Counted from the first letter of the stretch, positions 1 to 11,473 are shown. The stretch is DNA of 32,841 nt from Verrucomicrobiota bacterium (GCA_029560585.1 JAKQKQ010000135.1:1-32841), one strand, 5' to 3'. A program made the numbers and translations. Notes: generated by a model from the letters alone, not told the origin.

Positions 1-112
1 TGGGAAAGGTCAGGCAAAGACTGGGATTTTTCTCGGTTGCAGAGTGTGTTTCGCGGATCGGTGGCACCAGACCCTCCAAAATCGCGTTTTTCGGAGCGCG
101 GTTTTCCTTTGA

Positions 113-150
113 GCCTGCATGTTTCACGCGGAAGCGTGAAATATGCAGGC
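113..150. repeat. 38-bp near-perfect palindrome (REP-like)
   Basis: Two 17-nt arms, 113-129 and 134-150, are reverse complements of each other except at one position, with the 4-nt loop GGAA between them. The inner stem is TTTCACGC/GCGTGAAA and the outer stem is GCCTGCAT/ATGCAGGC. It lies 57 nt beyond the stop codon of the LysR-type gene and could act as an mRNA 3' hairpin for it, but no T-run follows, so it is not a standard intrinsic terminator. A palindrome this perfect is typical of dispersed REP-like elements. No second copy was seen in this window. Confidence 0.75.
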
Positions 151-206
151 TAGCGGTGGCCACAACCGGTCCAGACGGCATTCGCCACGCCGCACCGGCC
201 TTCTGT

Positions 207-1079
207 CTACGGGCCTTCGGCAGCGTATCGTTTCGCCTCGGCCAACAGCGCCCCCACGAGCGCCGAGGGCTTCCCCACCCACAGGGCCACCATCTCGATC
301 GGATCGAAACCCCGCAGCTCCAGCACGCGCACGTCGCGATGCCGCACGATCGCGGGCTCGTTCACGCCGAGGCCGATGCCGTAGCCATTCGCGACATAGT
401 GCGTCACCAGCTCGAGTGAGCTCGTCACCACGCCCGGCGGCCAGTCGACCCGCCAGCGTTTCAGGCCCTGTCGGAAAAGCCTGCAGATGCTCTCCGTGGC
501 GGGCAGGCTGATCAGGGGCGTTTCGATGCGGTCCTGCCCCCAGATCTCCTCCGCCGACCGGATGCCCGACTTCCGGTGGACCAGGAGCACGAGGGGCAGC
601 TTGCGCAAGCGAAGGCAGCGCAGGCGCGCGGGCGGCCTTTTCTCCAGCGGGGTTATCGCCACATCGATCTCGCGATTCTCGAGCCACGCCTCGAAGTCGG
701 GCTGAAATCCCGACCGCAGGGTGAGCCGCAGATTCCGAAAGCGCCTGCGCAGTGGCTCGACGATCTTCGGAAAATGATCCCGCAGCACGATCTCGGACGC
801 GCCCACGCGCAAAAGCGGTGAAGCGTGGCCGCGCAGTTTGGCCTCCACCGCCCCGAGGTTGCCGAAAAACGGCTCCACGAACGCGTACAGTTCCGCGCCC
901 GCCGGCGTTAGGCTGAACGGTGTCCGCACGAACAGCTTCAACCCGAGGTCCTGCTCCAGCTGCAGCATCTGGCCGCTCACCGCCGGTTGCTGGATGCCAT
1001 AGGGCATGTGCCTCACCGCCCGACTGATCCCACCGTGCCGGGCCACATAGTAGAACAACTCCAGATGGTGGATGTTCAT
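207..1079 (-). CDS. LysR-family transcriptional regulator
   Basis: A 290-residue protein of normal length for LysR-type regulators. Residues 1-62 form the winged helix-turn-helix: it opens MNIHHLELFYYVARHGG and carries the family's PAVSGQMLQLEQDLGLKLF segment, LFVRTPFSLTPAG being the wing. The rest (about 90-290) is the two-lobed effector-binding domain, with typical LRVGASE and GIGLGVNEP segments. Such proteins bind DNA as tetramers and respond to a small metabolite; the ligand cannot be read from sequence. The gene diverges from a radical SAM gene, and a LysR-box-like dyad sits between them over its own probable promoter, so autoregulation and control of the neighbour are inferred. The ATG at 1079 gives the complete N-terminal helix. 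Confidence 0.93.
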   Translation of the reverse strand: MNIHHLELFYYVARHGGISRAVRHMPYGIQQPAVSGQMLQLEQDLGLKLFVRTPFSLTPAGAELYAFVEPFFGNLGAVEAKLRGHASPLLRVGASEIVLRDHFPKIVEPLRRRFRNLRLTLRSGFQPDFEAWLENREIDVAITPLEKRPPARLRCLRLRKLPLVLLVHRKSGIRSAEEIWGQDRIETPLISLPATESICRLFRQGLKRWRVDWPPGVVTSSLELVTHYVANGYGIGLGVNEPAIVRHRDVRVLELRGFDPIEMVALWVGKPSALVGALLAEAKRYAAEGP

Positions 1080-1117
1080 CCGCCCAACAGCCTCACCGGA
1101 AATCGCCCGGCCTACAA

Positions 1118-1149
1118 ATCATAATTGTGCCCCATCGGCAGGACCGATG
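1118..1149 (-). promoter_or_regulatory. Putative LysR-type operator over the regulator's own promoter
   Basis: The dyad CATCGG-CAGGA-CCGATG occupies 1133-1149. Inside it T1135 and A1147 are separated by 11 nt, the T-N11-A pattern of LysR-type regulator boxes. On the minus strand a good -10 hexamer, TATGAT (1123-1118), lies 32 nt or more upstream of the regulator's ATG, and the dyad falls where the -35 box would be; no good -35 sequence is visible. This is the classic arrangement for an autorepressed LysR gene that also controls a divergent target. The pattern is seen directly; binding is inferred. Confidence 0.5.
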
Positions 1150-1284
1150 CCGCCCATCGTCTTTATCGATTAGCGCTCGCCGACGACGCCTCGCAGGTTG
1201 GAAGTGTATGAAGAATGCCACTCCAGCCCCCGGACACCATCACCCCCGCATCATCGCCCTCAACCCCCTTTTGAGTTAACCCCC

Positions 1285-2679
1285 ATGAGAATCCTCCTAA
1301 TCCTCCCTGCTGCCGAAAACGTCCGCGTCACCCGCGATCGCCCCTCAGTCCCGCGTCGCGCCATGCTGCGATTCAGCGTCCTGCCGCTCACGGCCGTCGC
1401 GGCCCTCACCCCCCGAGAGCACGAAGTCAAGATCATCGACGAGAACGTTGAACCCATCGACTTCGGCGCCGACTGCGACCTCGTCGGGCTGACCTTCATG
1501 ACGGCGCTCGCTCCACGCGCCTACGAAATCGCGCTCCAATTTCGCGCCCGCGGCAAGATCGTCGTCGGCGGGGGCTATCATCCGACGCTCTGCCCCGGCG
1601 AAGCCATCCGACACCTCGACGCGGTCGTCGCCGGCGATGCCGAAGGACCATGGCAGCGGCTGCTCGCCGATGCCCAGGCAGGCAGACTGCAGAAAGTCTA
1701 CCGCCAAGCGCCCACCGATGCGCCCTCGTCGGAAACATCGTTTTCCACGCCCCCGCCCCGCCGCGAACTGCTCCAACGCACCGCCCGCCACTATATTACG
1801 GTCAACGCCGTCCAGACCACGCGCGGCTGCCGACACGGGTGCCGCTATTGCTCGATCACCACGTTCCACCAACGAACCCATCGCCAGCGACCGGTGTGCG
1901 AAGTCCTGGAGGAACTCAAGGGCATCCCCCGCAACTTCATCTTCGTCGACGACAACATCGCCGCCGACCGCGCGTACGCGGCCAGCCTCTTCCACGCGAT
2001 GATCCCGCTGCGCAAACGCTGGGTGTCACAATGCTCGATCGATGTCGCCGACGACCCCGGCTTCCTCCGCCTCATGCGCGACGCGGGCTGCCGCGGGCTG
2101 TTCATCGGCATAGAGACGACCGATCCCGACAACCTCGCCGCGATGGGAAAAGCCTTCAACTGCAGCGCCAGTTACCGCCAGCGCATCTCCCGAATCCGCG
2201 GCTCCGGTATCGGCATCGTGGCCGGCATCATCGTCGGGCTGGATCACGACGATCCTGGGGTATTCCAGCGCACGCTGCGCTTCCTCGATCAATCCGGAAT
2301 CGACGCCGCGCAGGTCAACATCCTGACGCCGCTGCCAGGCACCCCGCTGTTTCAGGACATGTGGGCGGCCGGGCGCGTCACCGATCACGACTGGGGCCAC
2401 TACGACTTCCGCCACGTCGTTTTCAGGCCGCGCGGCATGAGTGCCGAGGAACTCCAGGCTGGCGCCGATTGGCTCTACGCCCAATTCTATCGGCTCGACC
2501 GGATCATTCTTCGCTTCGCGCGAACCTTTCTCGCGGTGGGACCGCTACCCGCCCTCCTCGGGCTCAGGCTCGGGCTGACATACCGATACGACAATCGGCG
2601 CGAGCAAATCGTTGGACGGAACCCCGCCATGCGATGGACGCGCCGCGCCGCCCTCTCGCCTGCCGCGGCCGCGGCCTAA
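1285..2679 (+). CDS. B12-binding-domain radical SAM protein
   Basis: A 464-residue protein if translation starts at the ATG at 1285 (MRILLILPAAENVR). An in-frame GTG at 1198 would add 29 proline-rich residues unlike the family, so the later start is preferred. Residues 1 to about 140 resemble a cobalamin-binding Rossmann domain (EVKIIDENVEPIDF, then VGLTFMT and VVGGGYHPT). The radical SAM core follows with the cluster motif C-x3-C-x2-C in GCRHGCRYCSIT, then FIFVDDNI and GLFIGIET. The C-terminal part (YAQFYRLDRIILRF) resembles the DUF4070-type tail of COG1032 proteins. Relatives perform methylations, ring formations and hopanoid changes; the substrate here is unknown. It stands alone, diverging from the LysR-type gene, which may regulate it. 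Its TAA stop touches the edge of a repeat element. Confidence 0.9.
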   Translation: MRILLILPAAENVRVTRDRPSVPRRAMLRFSVLPLTAVAALTPREHEVKIIDENVEPIDFGADCDLVGLTFMTALAPRAYEIALQFRARGKIVVGGGYHPTLCPGEAIRHLDAVVAGDAEGPWQRLLADAQAGRLQKVYRQAPTDAPSSETSFSTPPPRRELLQRTARHYITVNAVQTTRGCRHGCRYCSITTFHQRTHRQRPVCEVLEELKGIPRNFIFVDDNIAADRAYAASLFHAMIPLRKRWVSQCSIDVADDPGFLRLMRDAGCRGLFIGIETTDPDNLAAMGKAFNCSASYRQRISRIRGSGIGIVAGIIVGLDHDDPGVFQRTLRFLDQSGIDAAQVNILTPLPGTPLFQDMWAAGRVTDHDWGHYDFRHVVFRPRGMSAEELQAGADWLYAQFYRLDRIILRFARTFLAVGPLPALLGLRLGLTYRYDNRREQIVGRNPAMRWTRRAALSPAAAAA

Positions 2680-2857
2680 CGGCCCGTTGAAAAATCCACA
2701 CCACAGCCGCGCTGGGTATGGGAGGGACGCCGGCCCCGGCGTCCGCATCCCACCGGGCAACGAAAGGCATCTCTCATTCGCGGCCCGCGAGGCCGCGGGC
2801 CCCCTCGGTGAAATCGGCCCACGCGCGCCACCGGAGGGGCTTTCAACGGGCTGCTGA
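2678..2857. repeat. ~180-bp hairpin-rich intergenic element, copy A
   Basis: A non-coding element that is clearly similar along its length to 24147-24335. Its ends are inverted: GCCCGTTGAAA near the left and TTTCAACGGGC near the right. It contains two strong GC hairpins, a 9-bp stem at 2725-2744 (GGACGCCGG/CCGGCGTCC) and an 8-bp stem further right (GGCCCGCG/CGCGGGCC). It fills the gap between two convergent genes, starting at the radical SAM stop codon and ending 10 nt before the histidine kinase stop. It carries no ORF of its own with recognisable content. A MITE-like mobile element or a bidirectional terminator/3'-end element would both fit. Confidence 0.85.
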
Positions 2858-2867
2858 CCCACCCCCC

Positions 2868-5800
2868 TCAACGGCCGCCACGACGCCGCAGGACGTGCCC
2901 CAGCTTCCGGGCCAGCTCCTCGATGTGGAATGGCTTCGCCATCGCCGCCGCAAAACCGTATTCTCGATAGTTCGCCAACACCGGATTTTCGGAATAGCCC
3001 GAAAACGCGATCGCGGGAAAATCTGGGGCCACCTCGCGCATCATCTTGACGACATCCTCGCCGCCGGGGCCCCGCGGAATCGTGAGATCCAATATCGCCG
3101 CATCGAACGGCTGGCCACTGTCTCTCGCCTCCTGAAAAGCCGCCATCGCCTCCTCGGCGTTCCGGGCCGGGTGACCATCGTATCCGAGTCGCCGCAACGC
3201 CTTGATCATCGTGAGCCTCACGCCCGGCTCGTCGTCCATCACCATGATCTTGCCCTTGCCCTCGCGCAACAAGAAGGAGGTCGAGACCAGCGCACCCTTC
3301 GGCGTGGTCTCCTCGCGGACCACCGCCCGCGCCTCGGCAGGGAGGTAGATATCAAAAGTCGTGCCCACCCCCGGCTCCGATTCCACCATTATGAGCCCTT
3401 CGTGCTTCCGGATGATCGAATAGGCCGTCAGCAGCCCCAGCCCACTGCCGTGCGACTTCGTCGTAAAATAGGGATCAAAAATCTTGTCCATCACCTCCGC
3501 CGAGATGCCCACGCCCTCGTCGCTCACCCGCACGTACACGTATTCGCCCCCCTCCAGGGAAGCGATCTCGCCGTCGGCCAGCTTCTGGTTTCGCGCGCGC
3601 ACCCGGATCGTGCCACCCTGCGGCATCGCCTCCTTGGCGTTGATGATCAGGTTCGAAAGCGCCTGCACGATCTGCCCCTCGTCAATCATTACCGGCCAGA
3701 GGTCGTCGGCGCACGCCACCTCGCCAACGGATTTCGAACCGTGGAGATTGAACTTGACCGTCTCCTCCAACAACCGCGCGAGCCGCACCGGCCGGCGCCT
3801 TGGCGCGCCCCCTTTCGCGAACGTGAGGAGCTGTTTTGCCAGTTCCGCGGCGCGCTCAGATGCCTTCTCCGCCTCGGATAACAGCGCCACCGTCGGCGCA
3901 TCCTCTGGCGATTCCATTTTTGCCAGGGAAATGTTGCCGCTGATGATCAGCAACAGGTTGTTGAAATCATGCGCGATCCCGCCCGCCAAAAGACCGATGG
4001 ACTCTAGCTTGCTGGACCGGATCATTTCGGCGTCCAAAGTCTGGCGCCCCGCCAGATCGGTGAACACCCAGACGCTGCCCGCGGGGCGATCGGTCCCGCG
4101 CGCGATGCTGTCCACGCGCAAAAGCATGTAGCTGCGTCGCCCCCCGGCCACGTGCATCGTCACTTGCCCAGCCCACGATCCGCCTATGTGGAACGCCTCC
4201 TTCGCCCCTTCCATCGCGCCCCGCTCCACGAACCGGCTCTCCAGGCCGCCATCGCCATCGAGCGAGGTGCACGCCTCTCCAAACGCCATGTTGAACGCCG
4301 GATTCCTGTGGGTGATGGCCCCCTTGGCGTCAGTGATGCACACGGGATCGCTCGTGCTCTCCACGGCCCGCGCCACGGCGTGAAACTTTTGCTCCACCAG
4401 GCGCCTATCGCTGATATCCACCATGAAACCCCGCAGCACCCGCTCGCCCCTGGCATCCGTGCCCAGCGACTCGACGTGCCGCACCCACACCGTGGAACCA
4501 TCCCGCGCCACCAGGCGATACTCCTCGTCGAATTCGCCCGCCGACGCGATCGCCGATCGCCGATTTTGGATGACGCGCTCTCGCATCTCCGGGTGCAGCC
4601 GGTCCTTCCAGAAACCTTCGACGAGCCAATCGTCCGGCGGATACATCAGCAGTTTTGCCGCCTGGGGCCCCACGTACAGGAAACGGTGCGTCGCGACGTC
4701 CGCTTCCCACGGAACCGCCTTCGTGTTCTCCAGCAGCCGCCGATACCTGTCCTGGCTCATGCGCAGCCGCTCCTCCGCAAGCTTCAGTTCCGTGATGTCA
4801 TGCGCCACCAGAAGATATCCCGTCCGCTCACCCACCCTGAATGGGTGGCACACCGTCTCGGCATAGATGATCGAACCGTCCTTCTTCCGCTGCCGCCAGA
4901 CCCCCGCCCGGGTCAACCCTCCCCCCAGCCCCAGGATGAACTGCTGGAGCGCGGGGCGATCCTCCTCAAGGTGCAGATCCTCAATCCGCATCTTGAGCAG
5001 TTCGGCGCGGGAGTACCCATAGCGCACCACCGCCCCGTCATTGACGACGAGGAACCCCCCGGTCTTTCCATCAAACACCAGGCACGCCGAGGGATTCGCG
5101 TCGAACAGCAACCGGTATCGCGCCTCCGATTCCAGGAGCGTTGCCCGGCTCATTCGCTGTTCGGTGATGTCCCGGCACGCGGATTGCACCTCCGACAGCA
5201 CACCCTCGCCGCCAAGGATCCCGTGATCGGTCCTCAGCACCCACGCGACAGCGCCCGCGGGGCTCACAATCCGATGTTCGCACACCACCACCAGATTCCC
5301 CGGACCCAGCTTGGCCAGATTCGCCTTCACCAGTTTCCGGTCGTCCGGATACACGAAATCCAGAATATCCGCCCCTACCACTGACCCCGCATCCACCCCG
5401 AATTTCCGGGAAAATGCCCTGTTCACGAAGGTGATCCGGCCCAACACATCAGACCTCGAGACCATCTCCGTCTGATCATCGACCATGGCCCGGTATCGCA
5501 GTTCGCTCTCCCTGAGCGCCCGCTCGGCGGCCCGCTGCCGGGTGATCTCCCGGAAAACCAGCGCCGCCCCGCCCCCTTCGAGAGGAGCGCCCCCCACCTC
5601 GCTGACAAACCATTTCCCGTCCTTCCGCTGATTGGTCACCTCGCCACCGCACGATCCCTTTTGCCGGACAAGTTCGTAGATCCGGACCCCCTCCCCAGGT
5701 TCCGCGAACAGTTCGTCCATGCAGTGACCAAACACCTCGTCCCGCGTCCACCCGAAGCCCGCCGCCGCCGGCGCGTTGAATCCGATGATCCGGCGCGACC

Positions 5801-6224
5801 CGTCCACCGCCACAACCATGTCGCGCGCCACATCCAGCATCCTGCGCAGCAACGCCTCCCCCTCGGCATCGCGGCGCATCCCCATCCTCAGTCTTACTCG
5901 AAGCGCCAGGGCGTCGGGATCCACGGGCCACGCAACAAAATCATCCGCCCCCATCGACAGCACTGCCTCCCCCTTCGTGCCCGAGACATCGTCCACCATC
6001 GCCACGATCGAAACCGCCTCGCGCACCCGCTCGCAGAACGCCCTCAGGCCCGCCCCGGCCACACCCACGTCCAACACCACCGCCCCCACCCCGCCAGCCG
6101 AACACAGCGACGCCGCCTCCTCTAAGCCGCTGCACACCTCCGCCCCCATGCCCGCCGTTCGAAGCGCCGAAACGATCCGGCCCCGCAACAACCCGTCGCC
6201 TTCGATCACGAGCACCCGCTCCAT
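2868..6224 (-). CDS. Hybrid sensor histidine kinase with five PAS domains
   Basis: About 1118 residues, probably cytoplasmic as no membrane segment is seen. In order: a degenerate receiver-like domain (about 1-118; VVLDVG keeps the Asp but the usual Lys-Pro is Trp-Pro in DFVAWPVD), five PAS domains (about 125-740), a HisKA domain with H752 in GGIAHDFNN, an HATPase_c domain (NLIINAKEAM, VSDEGVGI, GLGLLTAYSI) and a C-terminal receiver with phospho-acceptor D1046 in ILDLTIPRG. The HDFNN type of H-box is usual in PAS-rich hybrid kinases. The phosphate should pass from H752 to D1046; no separate response regulator is adjacent. Two ATGs lie six bases apart (6230 and 6224); AGGAA directly abuts the first but stands about 7 nt before the second, which favours 6224. 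Signals sensed are unknown. Confidence 0.93.
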   Translation of the reverse strand: MERVLVIEGDGLLRGRIVSALRTAGMGAEVCSGLEEAASLCSAGGVGAVVLDVGVAGAGLRAFCERVREAVSIVAMVDDVSGTKGEAVLSMGADDFVAWPVDPDALALRVRLRMGMRRDAEGEALLRRMLDVARDMVVAVDGSRRIIGFNAPAAAGFGWTRDEVFGHCMDELFAEPGEGVRIYELVRQKGSCGGEVTNQRKDGKWFVSEVGGAPLEGGGAALVFREITRQRAAERALRESELRYRAMVDDQTEMVSRSDVLGRITFVNRAFSRKFGVDAGSVVGADILDFVYPDDRKLVKANLAKLGPGNLVVVCEHRIVSPAGAVAWVLRTDHGILGGEGVLSEVQSACRDITEQRMSRATLLESEARYRLLFDANPSACLVFDGKTGGFLVVNDGAVVRYGYSRAELLKMRIEDLHLEEDRPALQQFILGLGGGLTRAGVWRQRKKDGSIIYAETVCHPFRVGERTGYLLVAHDITELKLAEERLRMSQDRYRRLLENTKAVPWEADVATHRFLYVGPQAAKLLMYPPDDWLVEGFWKDRLHPEMRERVIQNRRSAIASAGEFDEEYRLVARDGSTVWVRHVESLGTDARGERVLRGFMVDISDRRLVEQKFHAVARAVESTSDPVCITDAKGAITHRNPAFNMAFGEACTSLDGDGGLESRFVERGAMEGAKEAFHIGGSWAGQVTMHVAGGRRSYMLLRVDSIARGTDRPAGSVWVFTDLAGRQTLDAEMIRSSKLESIGLLAGGIAHDFNNLLLIISGNISLAKMESPEDAPTVALLSEAEKASERAAELAKQLLTFAKGGAPRRRPVRLARLLEETVKFNLHGSKSVGEVACADDLWPVMIDEGQIVQALSNLIINAKEAMPQGGTIRVRARNQKLADGEIASLEGGEYVYVRVSDEGVGISAEVMDKIFDPYFTTKSHGSGLGLLTAYSIIRKHEGLIMVESEPGVGTTFDIYLPAEARAVVREETTPKGALVSTSFLLREGKGKIMVMDDEPGVRLTMIKALRRLGYDGHPARNAEEAMAAFQEARDSGQPFDAAILDLTIPRGPGGEDVVKMMREVAPDFPAIAFSGYSENPVLANYREYGFAAAMAKPFHIEELARKLGHVLRRRGGR

Positions 6225-6240
6225 TGCCATTTCCTAATCT

Positions 6241-6269
6241 ATATTAGCGCGGCTAAACCGTGTAGCCAA
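6241..6269 (-). promoter_or_regulatory. Putative sigma-70 promoter of the hybrid kinase gene
   Basis: On the minus strand TTGGCT (6269-6264) and TAATAT (6246-6241) are separated by exactly 17 nt; each matches the consensus at four of six positions. Transcription would begin near 6234, leaving only a few bases before the first ATG at 6230. That makes a nearly leaderless transcript possible and is the main argument for the 6230 start over 6224. Confidence 0.4.
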
Positions 6270-6331
6270 GGCTCGGGATAAGCCCGATTCGCGTTTGCGT
6301 TGCTCGCCGGCGCCCCCATGATAACCCCCTC

Positions 6332-8308
6332 ATGATCGCGCCCGCGGGATTCCCAGGCGAGTTGACAAAAGCGATGGAGGCCTTCTTCGGGCCCGACGGC
6401 GCACTCTCCCAAGCCAAGAATTTCGAACTCCGCCCCCAACAGCGGCAGATGGCCATGGCCATCGCGTCCGCCCTCGCGCAGCGCCATCACCTGATCGTGG
6501 AGGCGGGCACCGGCGTCGGGAAAAGCCTCGCCTATCTCGTCCCGGGCCTCATCCATGCTCTCGACCACCACACTAAGATGGTCGTCAGCACCCACACCAT
6601 CAACCTCCAAGAACAACTCTTCCACAAGGACCTCCCGGTCACCAGGCGCCTCCTGGGCAGAGACTTCAAATACGTGCTCATCAAGGGACGCCAAAACTAC
6701 CTCTGCCCCCAGCGCCTTGCCCGCGCCCTGCAGCACGCCCCAGAACTCGTCGCCAGCACCGAAGCCGCCGAACTCGCCCGCCTCAGAGAGTGGGCCGCCA
6801 CCACGACCGACGGCAGCCTGTCGGACATCGCCCCAGAACCCGACGCCAAAGTCTGGTCCCTTGTCTGCAGCGAGCGCGGCGTCTGCACGCCAAAGACATG
6901 CGCGCCGCACAACTGCTTTTACCAGCGGGCGCGCGCCGCCGTCCTCGGGGCCGATCTGGTCATCGTCAATCACACGCTCTTCTTCATGCTCCTCGGCGAC
7001 CGGGAATTCGGCGCAGACGACAATGGCTATCTCTTCGGCGACGATTTCGTCGTCTTCGACGAGGCCCACACGCTCGAGCAGGTGGCGTCCCGTCACATCG
7101 GTCTCGCCGTCTCCCAGGGCTCGCTCCGGTATAACCTCCATCGCCTCTACCACCCCCGTTCCCAGAAGGGCCTCCTCGCCGCACTCCGCCAGGGGGAGCC
7201 CGTCCCCCTCGTCGTCGAAGCCCTCGAATCCGCCGACCGCTTCTTTTCATCCGTCGAGGCCTCCTGCTCCTTCGAGAAAGGCGGCGACTTTCGCGTCCGG
7301 CGTCCAGACATCGTGACCGACTGCGTCTCGGGTCCCCTCGCCAAACTCAATTCCACTCTCCGCCAAGTCGCACAGCGCCTCGAAAACGACGAGCAGCGCG
7401 CCGAACTCAATGACCTCAATCGCCGCATTGCGGAAATCCGCGAGGCCCTGGGCGAATTCCTCATGCAGCCCGACCCGGACGCGGTCTACTGGGTCAGCCG
7501 GGAGGGCCGGTTCCAGACGAATCTGTCCCTAAACGCCGCCCCCATCGACCTCTCGTCGCACCTCCGCCAGTTGCTCTTTCGCGAGCGCGCCGTCTCGATA
7601 TTCACCAGCGCCACGCTCTCGGTCGGCCGGGGCCTCGGGTACTTCCAGTCGCGCGTCGGCGGCGAGTCCGCCGAAACCCTCCAGCTCGACTCGCCGTTCG
7701 ACTACGACCGCCAGATGCAAGTCTTCATTCCCCGCAAAATGCCATCGCCCCGCGATACGGGCAACTACGAGGACGCCCTCGACCATCACATCCGGCATTT
7801 CGTCCGCATGACCCACGGAAAAGCCTTTGTCCTGTTCACAAGCTACCGCCTGATGAATGCAATGGCCGACCGCCTCCAGGGTTTCTTTGAGGAACTCGGC
7901 ACGCGCTGCCTCGTCCAGGGATCGGGTCTCCCGCGCCACGAGCTCCTTCGCCAGTTCCGCGAGGATATCGATTCCGTGCTCTTCGGAACGGACAGCTTCT
8001 GGTCTGGCGTCGACATCCAGGGCGAGAGCCTCAGCAACGTCATCATCACCCGCCTCCCATTCGCCGTCCCCGACCACCCGCTGATTGAGGCGAAACTCGA
8101 GACCATCCAGGCGGCCGGCGGCGACCCGTTTCGCGAATACTCTTTGCCAGAGGCCATCCTAAAATTCCGCCAGGGCGTGGGCCGCCTCATACGCAGCTCG
8201 CACGACACCGGCATCCTCGTCATCCTCGACAGCCGCATCCTCAACATGAGCTACGGTCGCGCTTTCCTAGATGCCTTGCCCAAATGCCCAACTGAAATCG
8301 TCGACTGA
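6332..8308 (+). CDS. dinG: DinG/XPD-type ATP-dependent DNA helicase
   Basis: A 658-residue superfamily 2 helicase that should unwind DNA 5'-3', for example R-loops or replication-blocking structures. Walker A is GTGVGKS at 59-65 and Walker B is DEAH at 243-246. Between them lie five cysteines, C125, C179, C185, C190 and C195; four of these are expected to hold the 4Fe-4S cluster of the XPD/DinG family. C-terminal helicase motifs include [28 protein letters not shown] and [15 protein letters not shown]. No exonuclease domain is fused at the N-terminus, so it is the E. coli DinG/YoaA layout. Start ATG 6332 has no clear Shine-Dalgarno. It is followed by gyrB on the same strand after 234 nt containing a REPIN-like repeat. 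Confidence 0.92.
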   Translation: MIAPAGFPGELTKAMEAFFGPDGALSQAKNFELRPQQRQMAMAIASALAQRHHLIVEAGTGVGKSLAYLVPGLIHALDHHTKMVVSTHTINLQEQLFHKDLPVTRRLLGRDFKYVLIKGRQNYLCPQRLARALQHAPELVASTEAAELARLREWAATTTDGSLSDIAPEPDAKVWSLVCSERGVCTPKTCAPHNCFYQRARAAVLGADLVIVNHTLFFMLLGDREFGADDNGYLFGDDFVVFDEAHTLEQVASRHIGLAVSQGSLRYNLHRLYHPRSQKGLLAALRQGEPVPLVVEALESADRFFSSVEASCSFEKGGDFRVRRPDIVTDCVSGPLAKLNSTLRQVAQRLENDEQRAELNDLNRRIAEIREALGEFLMQPDPDAVYWVSREGRFQTNLSLNAAPIDLSSHLRQLLFRERAVSIFTSATLSVGRGLGYFQSRVGGESAETLQLDSPFDYDRQMQVFIPRKMPSPRDTGNYEDALDHHIRHFVRMTHGKAFVLFTSYRLMNAMADRLQGFFEELGTRCLVQGSGLPRHELLRQFREDIDSVLFGTDSFWSGVDIQGESLSNVIITRLPFAVPDHPLIEAKLETIQAAGGDPFREYSLPEAILKFRQGVGRLIRSSHDTGILVILDSRILNMSYGRAFLDALPKCPTEIVD

Positions 8309-8331
8309 TTCGAGAATTCAGACACCGAATC

Positions 8332-8380
8332 GTAGGAGCCTGCTTGCAGGCGATTCAATCGCGCGCAAGCGCGCTCCTAC
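8332..8380. repeat. REPIN-like element, copy 1
   Basis: Two inverted arms, each beginning GTAGGAGC when read inward, enclose a short spacer. Each arm also folds on itself: left CCTGC-TT-GCAGG, right GCGCGC-TT-GCGCGC on the complement. This double-hairpin layout is that of REP doublets (REPINs). It belongs to a longer direct repeat, about 8305-8397, that recurs at 11074-11167 including a shared left flank (AATTCAGACACCGAATC). It starts at the stop codon of the DinG gene. Confidence 0.8.
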
Positions 8381-8508
8381 GTCCCATTCTGATCCCCCGT
8401 GATGCCATCCCGTCGCCCGGACTCCAGATCGGAAACGCGCCCGAATGCCGGTCCGTAACACCCTGCGCCGCAATTTGTTAATAGTGCATGCGGAGTCCCC
8501 AAATCCGC

Positions 8509-11041
<2,533 letters not shown>

Positions 11042-11100
11042 CCCCTCCCCACCAGGGCCGCCAGACCCGCCGGCTGACTCGAAAATTCAGACACCGAATC

Positions 11101-11150
11101 GTAGGAGCCTGCTTGCAGGCGATTCGAATCGCGCGCAAGCGCACTCCCAC
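11101..11150. repeat. REPIN-like element, copy 2
   Basis: Second copy of the element at 8332-8380, in the same orientation, with the same left flank and left arm. The outer right arm has drifted (ACTCCCAC instead of GCTCCTAC), weakening its pairing, and two bases are inserted in the spacer. It lies 60 nt beyond the gyrB stop codon. The two copies therefore bracket gyrB as direct repeats 2.77 kb apart. Confidence 0.8.
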
Positions 11151-11270
11151 ATCCCATGTTCTTCCCCGGTAGCAACGCGCCGCCCGGGGCATAAAATCTT
11201 GCCAGGAACTTCAGGCCGCTGTTCGCGGGCGCGGCTCGTGCCCCGATCCAGGATCCGGGCCGGGAGGGTA

Positions 11271-11412
11271 TTGGACTGCGGTGCCAGAGTCCGGCAACCG
11301 CCGGACGGCGCCACCGCTTTGGCAGCGCGCGAAGCGCGAGCCGGGACCATCGGCTTCGGCTCCGCCGGAGGCAAAAGCGGTGTCGCCGCTTCGCTCTGCC
11401 ACCGCAGGCCAA
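11271..11412. repeat. 142-bp inverted-repeat element
   Basis: The left part, TTGGACTGCGGTGCCAGAG then GGCGCCACCGCTTTGGC, is matched in inverted orientation by the right part, which on the complement reads TTGGCCTGCGGTGGCAGAG then GCGACACCGCTTTTGCC. Smaller nested dyads (GCGCGCGAAGCGCGA, CTTCGGCTCCGCCGGAG) sit between. No ORF with recognisable content covers it. It lies in the 488-nt gap (11042-11529) between gyrB and the convergent secreted-protein gene, together with REPIN copy 2 and a hairpin at 11474-11500; nothing else is seen in that gap. It looks like a dispersed non-autonomous repeat. Confidence 0.65.
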
Positions 11413-11473
11413 AACGGCCCCGCCCTCAGAAGTTTCACCCTGAATAATCCGGCGCGTGGACGCTTTTGGCTAT

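Noticed and set aside
2718-3881. A 387-codon plus-strand frame starting within the repeat element
   Set aside because: It runs antisense through the histidine kinase catalytic region and has no recognisable content; starting inside a non-coding repeat makes it less likely still.
4152-5384. A 410-codon open frame on the plus strand
   Set aside because: It is antisense to the PAS region of the hybrid kinase, rich in His, Arg and Pro, with no family pattern or ribosome site.
6239-7153. A 304-codon minus-strand frame
   Set aside because: It is antisense to the DinG-type helicase, is very rich in Glu, Gly and Val, and starts without a ribosome site.
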